The notes under the pieces are model-generated. The model made no database searches and had not been told where the DNA came from. It worked only from the letters and a program-made list of their open reading frames with translations. Below, in pieces: positions 31,741-39,362 of a stretch of DNA of 64,000 nucleotides (within the stretch, counting starts at the first letter, position 1; each line of letters opens with the position of its first letter). The stretch is from assembly GCA_963663675.1 (NCBI GenBank), contig OY760498.1:2294001-2358000 (forward strand), read 5' to 3'. Source of the stretch: CAINVV01 sp963663675. Its GTDB lineage: Bacteria; Bacteroidota; Bacteroidia; Bacteroidales; Prolixibacteraceae. Both the position numbers and the translations under genes were made by a program.

Positions 31741-33054
31741 ATGAAAATTGCACATATTATACCAGGATCCGGAGGTAGTTTTTATTGCGGAAACTGCCTT
31801 CGCGACAGCAAATATGTCAGCGCTCTGAAGGAATTGGGACATGAGGTAATCAAAGTACCCATGTATCTTCCTCTTTTTGATGATGCGCACGATCTCAATG
31901 ATGTCCCGGTTTTTTATGGGGCTGTCAACCTGTACCTCAAGCAAAATTACCGGTTCTTCAGACATATGCCGGCTTTTATTGAACACGCTCTTGATTCAAA
32001 GAGCGTACTGGGCCTGGCTGCGCAAAAGGCAGGATCGACAAGGGCCAAAGGCCTGGAAGAGATGACACTTTCGATGCTGCTTGGAGAAGAAGGATTGCAG
32101 CATGCGGAACTTGAAAAAATGGTCGACTGGCTTGGCCATGAGGCAAAACCTGATGTGATTCACTTATCCAATGCACTACTATTGGGACTTACCCACCGCA
32201 TTAAACAAAAAATGAATATCCCAGTAGTTTGTTCTTTACAGGACGAAGATGTATGGGTGGATGTAATGAATGATACCTATCGCAAAGAAATATGGACGCT
32301 GATGAGTGAGCGTGGCGCAGAAATTGATGCATTTATCTCTGTCAGTGATTATTACGCCTCTGAAATATTAAAAAAGATGAATATCCGGGATGAGCAACTG
32401 TCCACTGTTCACCTTGGAGTCGATACATTTGATTACTTCCCGAAAACTATTGGCTGGAAAGAACCCGTAATTGGATACATCTCAAGAATGTGTGAAGAAA
32501 ACGGTCTTGGCATCCTGGTAGATGCATTTATCCTACTGCACCAAAACGCGAAATTCAATGATGTAAAATTGCAAATTACCGGAGGGAAGACTGCAGATGA
32601 TTTGCGTTTTGTCAAGGAATTGAAAACCAGGCTTAACAGTGCCGGACTTGCGGGAAAAGTGATGTGGGACGAGGAATTCGGCGGAGAGGAACGACAGATT
32701 TTCTTCGATTCTGTCAGGATAATTTCAGTACCGGTCCTGAATGGTGAAGCGTTCGGGTTATATTTGCTGGAAGCCATGGCTTCCGGAATTCCCGTGGTGC
32801 AACCTGCTCTCGGAGCATTCCCGGAGGTGGTAAATCTCAGCGGTGGCGGTATCGTCTATTCCCCGAACGATCCGGCTCACCTCGCTGAAGCGCTGGGATC
32901 GGTTATCCTTAATACAGAAAAACTGAATGAATTAAGTGTTGCCGCTCTTTCAGGAGTCAAAAAACATTTTGACATTTACAAGCAGGCCGAAAAATTGGTG
33001 GACATTTATCAAAAGGTGTCAAAACGGTACCAACCCGCTGAAGATGCCATCTGA
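31741..33054 (+). CDS. Glycosyltransferase family 4 (GT-B fold)
   Basis: A cytoplasmic retaining glycosyltransferase that uses a nucleotide sugar. The N-terminal domain opens with KIAHIIPGSGGSFYCGNCLRD, an extended form of the usual glycine loop. The C-terminal domain has the EX7E-type motif GEAFGLYLLEAMASGIPVV followed by the GGGIVY segment. The 437-residue length is typical. Donor and acceptor cannot be told. It is followed, 32 bases downstream, by an ABC/FtsX-type pair on the same strand, so the product may be exported by that system, which is inference. Confidence 0.9.
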   Translation: MKIAHIIPGSGGSFYCGNCLRDSKYVSALKELGHEVIKVPMYLPLFDDAHDLNDVPVFYGAVNLYLKQNYRFFRHMPAFIEHALDSKSVLGLAAQKAGSTRAKGLEEMTLSMLLGEEGLQHAELEKMVDWLGHEAKPDVIHLSNALLLGLTHRIKQKMNIPVVCSLQDEDVWVDVMNDTYRKEIWTLMSERGAEIDAFISVSDYYASEILKKMNIRDEQLSTVHLGVDTFDYFPKTIGWKEPVIGYISRMCEENGLGILVDAFILLHQNAKFNDVKLQITGGKTADDLRFVKELKTRLNSAGLAGKVMWDEEFGGEERQIFFDSVRIISVPVLNGEAFGLYLLEAMASGIPVVQPALGAFPEVVNLSGGGIVYSPNDPAHLAEALGSVILNTEKLNELSVAALSGVKKHFDIYKQAEKLVDIYQKVSKRYQPAEDAI

Positions 33055-33086
33055 AAGCAAAATTAAACTGAAAAAGTTACATCAAA

Positions 33087-33806
33087 ATGATTTTAAAACT
33101 GGAACGAATCTCTAAATCTTATACCAACGAAAGTGGTACAATAGAACGCAAGATTCTGGATGAGCTGGACCTGATAATAGGAAGAGGTGAGCGGATTGCC
33201 ATCATTGGGCCGTCAGGATCAGGTAAGACTACCCTGCTAAACCTTATTGGAGCACTTGACAGGCCAGATTCAGGCAGTATCATATTCGAAGACAGGGAAA
33301 TCAGCAAAATCAATGAAAAAGAGCTGGCAACTTTCAGGAATACTAAAATTGGTTTTGTATTTCAGCTTCATCACCTGCTTCCCCAGCTAACATTGGTGGA
33401 AAATATCCTGTTACCAACACTTACGGATAAGAAGCTTCAGGGAAATGAAACCATCGTACGGTCACAAAAACTGATTGCCAGGCTAGGTCTTACAGGACTA
33501 ACACACCAGAAACCTTCGGAGCTTTCAGGAGGTGAATGTCAGCGGACAGCTGTTGCCAGGGCGTTGATTAACCAGCCTTACCTGTTGCTGGCAGATGAAC
33601 CGACCGGTGCACTGGACCATCAATCCGCATTGAACCTCGTAAAATTGCTGGTGGAACTCAGCAGGGAAGAAAAAATGACATTGGTCGTTGTTACACACTC
33701 CCTCGAAGTTGCTCGCGAAATGGATATAATATATAAAATGGAAGATGGCAGACTCGCCGGCGTTGACAAACAAGAACTCACACAATCTGTTCAAAATCAG
33801 GCATAA
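33087..33806 (+). CDS. ABC transporter ATP-binding protein (LolD/MacB type)
   Basis: The ATPase of a type VII (MacB/Lol-like) ABC system. Walker A GPSGSGKT is at 41-48, the signature is LSGGECQR, Walker B is LLADEPTGALD, followed by the H-loop VVTHS. At 239 residues it is a single ATPase domain. It precedes, by 58 bases, a 1077-residue permease with FtsX-type helices, and the pair forms an energy-driven mechanotransmission system rather than a classic transporter. Confidence 0.93.
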   Translation: MILKLERISKSYTNESGTIERKILDELDLIIGRGERIAIIGPSGSGKTTLLNLIGALDRPDSGSIIFEDREISKINEKELATFRNTKIGFVFQLHHLLPQLTLVENILLPTLTDKKLQGNETIVRSQKLIARLGLTGLTHQKPSELSGGECQRTAVARALINQPYLLLADEPTGALDHQSALNLVKLLVELSREEKMTLVVVTHSLEVAREMDIIYKMEDGRLAGVDKQELTQSVQNQA

Positions 33807-33864
33807 AAAGAATATCGCAATACAACGAAAAGTTTATCTGATAATCTCCTCTTAATTTATATCC

Positions 33865-36800
33865 ATGTCTCTGACCAAATTTTTGCTAAAATCTATCTGG
33901 CATTACCGGAAACTGAACCTTACGGTAGTCTTTGGCGTGGCCCTGAGCACAGCAATTCTTCTGGGGGCGCTGATTATCGGCGATTCTGTCAGGTACAGCC
34001 TTGATCTGGGTACCATTCAGCGACTTGGCAGCACCTCCAGGGTCATTTCTGCCGGAGAGAGGCTTTTCAGAAAACAACTGGCTGCTGAAATCGCGCTAAA
34101 CAGCAGTGTTAAAACTACGGCCTTATTGCGTTGCAATGGAATAGGCATCATCGATGGCGGTAAATCACAATACAACCAACTGGCAGTCTGGGGTATTGAC
34201 TCTACCCTGGGGGAATTTGCCGGTAACTCCCAATCTTTTCAGCTAACTGGTAATGAGGCTGCTATAAACGAAAACCTCGCTGACCTGGCGGGTCTGAAAA
34301 CCGGGGATGAATTTCTGCTCCGGGTGAATAAACTCAATACTTTCCCTTCCAATACTCCATTTGTTTCGGCCGAAGAGACATTCGTCTCATTCCGGGTAAT
34401 TGTTAAAAGGATTCTAAAAGCAGACCAGCTTGGTAATTTCAACCTACGAAATATCCAGTCATCCCCGCGCAATGTGTTCATTAACCTTGATTGGCTAAAC
34501 GGGCAAATGAAACTGAAGCAAAAATCCAATGTCATCCTCGTTACGGAAGGAATGGGGCAAAAGGATTTGATCCTCAGGCTTCAACAAAGCTGGAAGCCGG
34601 AAGACCTTAACCTGACAATCCGGGAAAATCCGGTTTATAATTATACCGAGGTAATATCAGACCGCGTATTCATCGAACCCGGCATAGAGCAGTTCTGCAC
34701 TTCCAAAATACCGGGCAGTTATCCGGTTTTCACCTATTTTATCAATGGTTTTTCTGCCGGACAAAAAGAATCACCCTATTCATTTGTCTCTTCCTGTGAT
34801 ACTTTAACCGGTCAGCAGATCATAATCAGTAAATGGCTGGCTGAGGATTTAAAAATTAATGTAAATGACAGCCTGAAACTTACCTACTACGAGGTGGGAC
34901 CACTACGCAGGCTGATTGAAAAAGACACCTGTTTTATTGTCAGGAAGATATACAACCTGGAAGGTAAAATGGCAGATCCGGATCTAATGCCTGTTATACC
35001 AGGACTTTCCGATGCAAGCAACTGCCGTGACTGGAAAACAGGTGTACCTGTTGATTTAAAGAAGATCAGGACGAAGGACGAAGATTACTGGAAAAAATTC
35101 AAAGGGACTCCGAAAGGGTTTATATCATTGCAGACAGCCAGAAATTTGTGGGGCAACAGGTTCGGACAGGCAACTGCAATACGAATTGAAGGTCTCAATA
35201 AAGCATCCATGCAGCAAACCATCCTGGGTGGAATAATCCCTTCACAAGTGGGATTCGATGTTATTGATGCGAAATCTGATGGCATGATAGCTGCTGCCAA
35301 CGGAGTTGATTTTGGACAGTTATTTATCGGGCTGAGCTTTTTTGTCCTGGTGGCTGCTTTTTTACTGGCATCTCTCCTGTTTAGACTGTTTCTAAACTAC
35401 AGGAAGTCTGAAACTGAAACTTTAACCGCCATTGGCTTTTCCTTTAAGACAATCCGCAAATTACTGTTTTTTGAAGCAATTTTGTTGGTTCTAACAGGCA
35501 TAGTCCTGGGAATTCCGCTGAGCATTGCCTATAACCAACTGATACTTATTGCAATCAATTCGATCTGGAATGACATTGTCCGCACTTCTATTGCCACCAT
35601 ACACATACAACCCGTTTCGATAATTGGAGGTGCATTTTCGATTATTGCCATTTTTTCTCTTATCTTCTTCCTTGGCCTTCATCGGTTTCTTGGTTATTTG
35701 AAGGTCAGCCATCGGAAAAAGGTACCCGGAACAAAAATCCCCAAGGGTACTCTCCAACTAATTTCCGGACTAATCCTGATCATGCTTTCCGTTTCAATCC
35801 TGCTATTCTTTGGATTCAACAAGGGTGAGATCAATCCTGATCTGTTTTTTGCGAGTGGATTTGGATTGCTGCCTGGCCTCATTTTGCTTTTCGATTACGT
35901 TCTCAGGAAAATAAATACAGATACCCGCAACCGCACCTTTACCTTCAAATCTCTTATTATCAGGCGTTTTTCCGGTGCAAGAAAAAGAACACTTATGGCG
36001 GTGAGTTTTTTATCTGTCGGAATATTCCTGGTAATTGCGACAGGCCTTTATCGGAAGGATATGACAATTCATTCGGAATTATCATCCTCCGGAACAGGAG
36101 GATACAGTTATTATATTGAGACAACATTGCCTGTACTTTTCGAACCAAACAGCAATACGGGTAAAATTGACCTTGGGTTACCACAGGAAGCCCAGGTGGT
36201 CTCTTTTCAGGTCCAACCCGGCGATGATGCCAGTTGTCTCAATCTGAACCGCATATCAAGGCCGAGGATACTGGCATGCAATCCGGATCAGTTTGACGAA
36301 GCCCAGGCTTTCACCTTTGCGACCCGCACTGAAGAACTGGATGTTAAACACCCGTGGATGTCACTTAACCAAAAACTACCCGGCAATGTGATTCCTGCTA
36401 TTGCAAATCAGTCGGACATCCAATGGAGCATGGGAAAAAAAATTGGTGATACACTTCTTTACAAAAATGAAGCAGGGGAAAATTTGAGACTCAAATTAAT
36501 CGGAGGTCTCGAAAATTCTGTCTTCCAGGGTAATGTCATCATTGCGGAAGACTTTTTTGCAAAAGACTTCCCTTCCGTCAGCGGCTCAAATATTTTTCTG
36601 GTTAAAGCGTCGCAAAGTACTGTAAACCTCAGCGATTTTAAAGGGGAATGGCGTCGTTACGGCGCCGTGATCACGGGGACATCCGATCGTTTACAAACTT
36701 TCAACAGGATAGAGAGTACCTATCTCAATATTTTCCTCATGCTTGGAGCGTTGGGATTATTAATCGGAACTGTGGGACTAGGAATTCTCATTTTCAGGAC

Positions 36801-37098
36801 GACCCTGGAGCAAATCCCCGAATATGCTCTTATGCAGTCAATTGGGTTTGAAAAATCAAAAATTTTCAGGTTATTGTTAACAGAAAAATTGATGGTTATT
36901 TTGGCCGCAGTCATCATCGGATCAGTTCCGGCAACCATTAGCGCCATCCCGATACTCCTTGCCTCACAACATTCCGGCCTTTGGATATGGCTCCCTGCCG
37001 TAACGTTTATCGTTTTGTTAAGTGGTTTCCTTTCTGGAATTCTTGCTCTAAGGCTGGCTTTGAAAAACAATTTAATACGGTCACTGTTAACGGATTAA
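33865..37098 (+). CDS. Large FtsX-type ABC permease
   Basis: A double-unit permease of the FtsX/MacB superfamily. A first helix (LTVVFGVALSTAILLGALIIG, about residues 18-38) ends in GDSVRYSL, a motif I associate with a group found in Bacteroidota and PVC bacteria. A large periplasmic domain (40-470) follows, then three helices (about 475-500, 530-560, 575-600), two more around 630-675, a second periplasmic domain (about 715-945), and three C-terminal helices (about 950-1060). It has 1077 residues, about twice a single FtsX unit. It probably works with the preceding ATPase; the substrate (lipid, lipoprotein or glycan) is not evident. Confidence 0.87.
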   Translation: MSLTKFLLKSIWHYRKLNLTVVFGVALSTAILLGALIIGDSVRYSLDLGTIQRLGSTSRVISAGERLFRKQLAAEIALNSSVKTTALLRCNGIGIIDGGKSQYNQLAVWGIDSTLGEFAGNSQSFQLTGNEAAINENLADLAGLKTGDEFLLRVNKLNTFPSNTPFVSAEETFVSFRVIVKRILKADQLGNFNLRNIQSSPRNVFINLDWLNGQMKLKQKSNVILVTEGMGQKDLILRLQQSWKPEDLNLTIRENPVYNYTEVISDRVFIEPGIEQFCTSKIPGSYPVFTYFINGFSAGQKESPYSFVSSCDTLTGQQIIISKWLAEDLKINVNDSLKLTYYEVGPLRRLIEKDTCFIVRKIYNLEGKMADPDLMPVIPGLSDASNCRDWKTGVPVDLKKIRTKDEDYWKKFKGTPKGFISLQTARNLWGNRFGQATAIRIEGLNKASMQQTILGGIIPSQVGFDVIDAKSDGMIAAANGVDFGQLFIGLSFFVLVAAFLLASLLFRLFLNYRKSETETLTAIGFSFKTIRKLLFFEAILLVLTGIVLGIPLSIAYNQLILIAINSIWNDIVRTSIATIHIQPVSIIGGAFSIIAIFSLIFFLGLHRFLGYLKVSHRKKVPGTKIPKGTLQLISGLILIMLSVSILLFFGFNKGEINPDLFFASGFGLLPGLILLFDYVLRKINTDTRNRTFTFKSLIIRRFSGARKRTLMAVSFLSVGIFLVIATGLYRKDMTIHSELSSSGTGGYSYYIETTLPVLFEPNSNTGKIDLGLPQEAQVVSFQVQPGDDASCLNLNRISRPRILACNPDQFDEAQAFTFATRTEELDVKHPWMSLNQKLPGNVIPAIANQSDIQWSMGKKIGDTLLYKNEAGENLRLKLIGGLENSVFQGNVIIAEDFFAKDFPSVSGSNIFLVKASQSTVNLSDFKGEWRRYGAVITGTSDRLQTFNRIESTYLNIFLMLGALGLLIGTVGLGILIFRTTLEQIPEYALMQSIGFEKSKIFRLLLTEKLMVILAAVIIGSVPATISAIPILLASQHSGLWIWLPAVTFIVLLSGFLSGILALRLALKNNLIRSLLTD

Positions 37099-37447
37099 TT
37101 ACCTGTTTGTTTTTCGGTTTCTGATTGCGAATTCCTAGTACTAGTCACTCAAATTATCGCTACGGCTCACTGTGTAGTGATCAGCAGGAATTATTCACTC
37201 ATTTTTGTATTGATTTCATTTTTGACTGTGTTAACTAACGGGATATGTGATCAAACATCTTCAAAAGGAGAAATGAATCTTACACTATCCATCCGCAACC
37301 GTATCAGTGATGGCGCAAATGAGTGGCAGGACGAAAATCCGGTTAATTACAAATAATTGTTGCGGATATAAATTAAAAACCGGTTGTCCCATTCATGTAC
37401 AACCGGTTTTTAGTTTATGGTAAGGTGTAAAAAACAGGCAGGAGAGA
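37099..37447. other. Intergenic region with a possible micro-ORF
   Basis: A 349-base gap between the permease gene and the convergent lipoprotein gene. It contains a 27-codon frame (37273-37356; begins MNLTLSIRNRISDG) preceded by AAAAGGAG, an unusually good Shine-Dalgarno site for this genome, and a strong terminator at 37375-37411. The frame could be a remnant or a leader peptide. Nothing else was recognised. Confidence 0.5.
37375..37411. terminator. Bidirectional intrinsic terminator
   Basis: AAAAACCGGTTGT and ACAACCGGTTTTT form a perfect 13-bp stem with an 11-base loop. It lies between the permease side and the minus-strand lipoprotein gene that ends at 37448 and can serve both strands. 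Confidence 0.88.
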
Positions 37448-37894
37448 TCATTTCGATATTGTCAGTTTAAAGGATAAGGCAAAAGTCGTCTTCCCCGGTT
37501 GCACGGCGATATCAACCAGCCTGTAATAAACCATATAAGTGTTTACCGGCAATTTCCCGATCAGTATGGTATCATTCGCCATTACACAGGGTGCCATAAT
37601 CATACTGTTGTACTGTTTCTCAATATCAATGTTGTTAAGGCTTCTTTGAACCCCGATGAACTTGTTGTATTTGCAATCCTGGTAAATTACCAGCTTGATA
37701 TCATCAGCTGAACCAGGATTATCAGGAAGAATCTTCATATTGTATTTCTCCAGTTCTGAAATTGAGATTTCAGTAACAGCAGGAGAAATGACATTCTTTG
37801 TACAGGAATAGGTTGCCAATGCAATGAAGAACAATATCCAAAGTAAAACTTTCACGATACTCAGTTTAACAAAAAAAGACGGATAAATTATCAT
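37448..37894 (-). CDS. Small lipoprotein of unknown function
   Basis: No family recognised. The C-terminal 115 residues look like a small beta-rich secreted domain (VIYQDCKYNKFIGVQR, YMVYYRLVDIAVQPG). A signal segment VLLWILFFIALATYSC ends in a lipobox Cys. The start is uncertain: ATG at 37894 gives a long n-region, while GTG at 37855 would begin right at the signal (VKVLLWILFF) and is attractive. The upstream GTG at 37933 is least likely. It ends beside the terminator at 37375-37411. Confidence 0.75.
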   Translation of the reverse strand: MIIYPSFFVKLSIVKVLLWILFFIALATYSCTKNVISPAVTEISISELEKYNMKILPDNPGSADDIKLVIYQDCKYNKFIGVQRSLNNIDIEKQYNSMIMAPCVMANDTILIGKLPVNTYMVYYRLVDIAVQPGKTTFALSFKLTISK

Positions 37895-38036
37895 CCAGGT
37901 TGTGTGAGAACCTGATTTGTCAAAGTTAAACACAATTTGAGGCGATGATCAGAAATTATCCACTTTTCAGGATAATATTATCATCCAATTTTGTAGTTTA
38001 ATCACAAGTTTAATTTTTGACAGAAAAACACCGGAA

Positions 38037-39011
38037 ATGAGAAATTTGATATTTAGCTTGTTCATTCTTTTGCTTGCAATTCATGCAAAAGCCCAGGAAT
38101 CTCAAAAGTATGCACTTGTTTTGCATGGGGGCGCCGGAGTAATGTCTGAAAAGACAATGACTCCTGAAGCACAAAAAGAGTACCTGGCAGTGTTAAATCG
38201 TGCGCTTCAGGTTGGTGACTCAATCCTCGCCTCGGGAGGAAGCTGTATGGATGCGGTAGAAAAAACTATTAACATCATGGAAGACTCACCTCTCTTCAAT
38301 GCCGGGAAAGGAGCCGTTTTTACACACGATGGCACCATTGAACTGGATGCTTCCGTAATGGATGGAAAAACACTTGGTGCAGGAGCAGTGGCCGGCATAA
38401 AGGATGTTCGCAATCCTGTTTCTCTCGCCCGAAAAGTTATGGAGAAGTCGGAGCATGTTTTACTTACAGGAAGCGGAGCCTCCCAGTTCGCAGTCGAACA
38501 AGGATTTCAGCTGGTTCCAAACAGCTATTTTCATACAGAGAAGAGATACAGACAGTTGCAGGAATTACTCAAAAAGGAACGTGAAGCCGGCATCAACGAC
38601 AAGCACGGAACTGTCGGATGTGTTGCCCTGGACCGTTTTGGAAATATTGCAGCGGGTACCTCTACCGGTGGCATGACAAACAAAAAATATGGCAGGATCG
38701 GTGATTCTCCTATTATCGGGGCAGGAACCTACGCCAGCAATGCAACAGGAGGTTTTTCCTGTACCGGTCATGGAGAATATTATATCCGGCTTGGATTTTC
38801 AAGGGACATTTCCGCCCTGATGGAATACAAAAAGCTTGGAATCCGGGATGCCTGTCAGCAGGAAATACAGAAACTGACCAATTTGGGTGGAACAGGAGGG
38901 GTAATCGGCCTTGACAAAGCCGGAAACATTGCCATGGAGTTCAATACGGAGGGGATGTTCAGGGGATATATCAAATCAAATGGAGAGAAAGAAGTCGCTA
39001 TTTTTAAATAA
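38037..39011 (+). CDS. Isoaspartyl peptidase / plant-type L-asparaginase, exported
   Basis: An Ntn-hydrolase that cleaves asparagine and isoaspartyl dipeptides, made as a precursor that splits itself ahead of the catalytic Thr. A signal peptide (LIFSLFILLLAIHAKAQ) places it in the periplasm. The autocleavage site is HGTVGC with Thr192 as the new N-terminus and nucleophile. LHGGAGV near the start and GAGTYASN downstream are family motifs. It is full length at 324 residues. It may repair or salvage damaged peptides. It is followed by an intergenic inverted-repeat element. Confidence 0.94.
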   Translation: MRNLIFSLFILLLAIHAKAQESQKYALVLHGGAGVMSEKTMTPEAQKEYLAVLNRALQVGDSILASGGSCMDAVEKTINIMEDSPLFNAGKGAVFTHDGTIELDASVMDGKTLGAGAVAGIKDVRNPVSLARKVMEKSEHVLLTGSGASQFAVEQGFQLVPNSYFHTEKRYRQLQELLKKEREAGINDKHGTVGCVALDRFGNIAAGTSTGGMTNKKYGRIGDSPIIGAGTYASNATGGFSCTGHGEYYIRLGFSRDISALMEYKKLGIRDACQQEIQKLTNLGGTGGVIGLDKAGNIAMEFNTEGMFRGYIKSNGEKEVAIFK

Positions 39012-39027
39012 AACTCTCAGTTAGAGA

Positions 39028-39273
39028 CTGTTTAATTTATTACACAGAGAAAAACTTACAATTAATCTAAATTATAACCATTAAAGAAATTTCTGCCCTA
39101 ATGGATTTTTAAGAGAGAAACCACTGATAAACAACGATTTGGAAAATCGCCAGCGATTTTCCTCTCTGTGCAACTCTTTTTTCCTTAAGGGTATTTAAAT
39201 TAAACCTACAATTTCATGGTCCTACATTGTATCATTTTGAAGTAATAAATTCTCTGTGTAAGAATTTAAACAG
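39028..39273. mobile_element. MITE-like element with 24-bp terminal inverted repeats
   Basis: The ends, 39028-39051 and 39250-39273, are inverted repeats matching at 22 of 24 positions (CTGTTTAA...ACACAGAGAA). The interior has no coding frame but has a perfect 10-bp-stem palindrome at 39141-39162 (GGAAAATCGC, CA, GCGATTTTCC) and further CTCTGTG motifs. TTAGA occurs on both flanks (39021-39025, 39278-39282) but not immediately adjacent to the ends, so a target duplication is uncertain. One end sequence recurs at 74-98. Confidence 0.55.
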
Positions 39274-39317
39274 CTACTTAGAACGTTGATAGTTGATAGT
39301 CAAAAATCGAAAATAAA

Positions 39318-39345
39318 AAAACCCGGAAACATTGTCCCGGGTTTT
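39318..39345. terminator. Intrinsic terminator
   Basis: AAAACCCGG and CCGGGTTTT form a 9-bp stem with a 10-base loop, preceded by a run of A. It lies 18 bases past the stop codon of the minus-strand M16 peptidase gene and is convergent with the asparaginase gene. Confidence 0.85.
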
Positions 39346-39362
39346 CAATTACATAATTTAGC

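Larger units (their letters stand above)
39012..39362. other. Intergenic region with an inverted-repeat element
   Basis: This 351-base gap holds a 246-bp element with 24-bp terminal inverted repeats (39028-39273), two GTTGATA heptamers (39285-39298), and a terminator (39318-39345). No ORF is supported. Confidence 0.8.
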
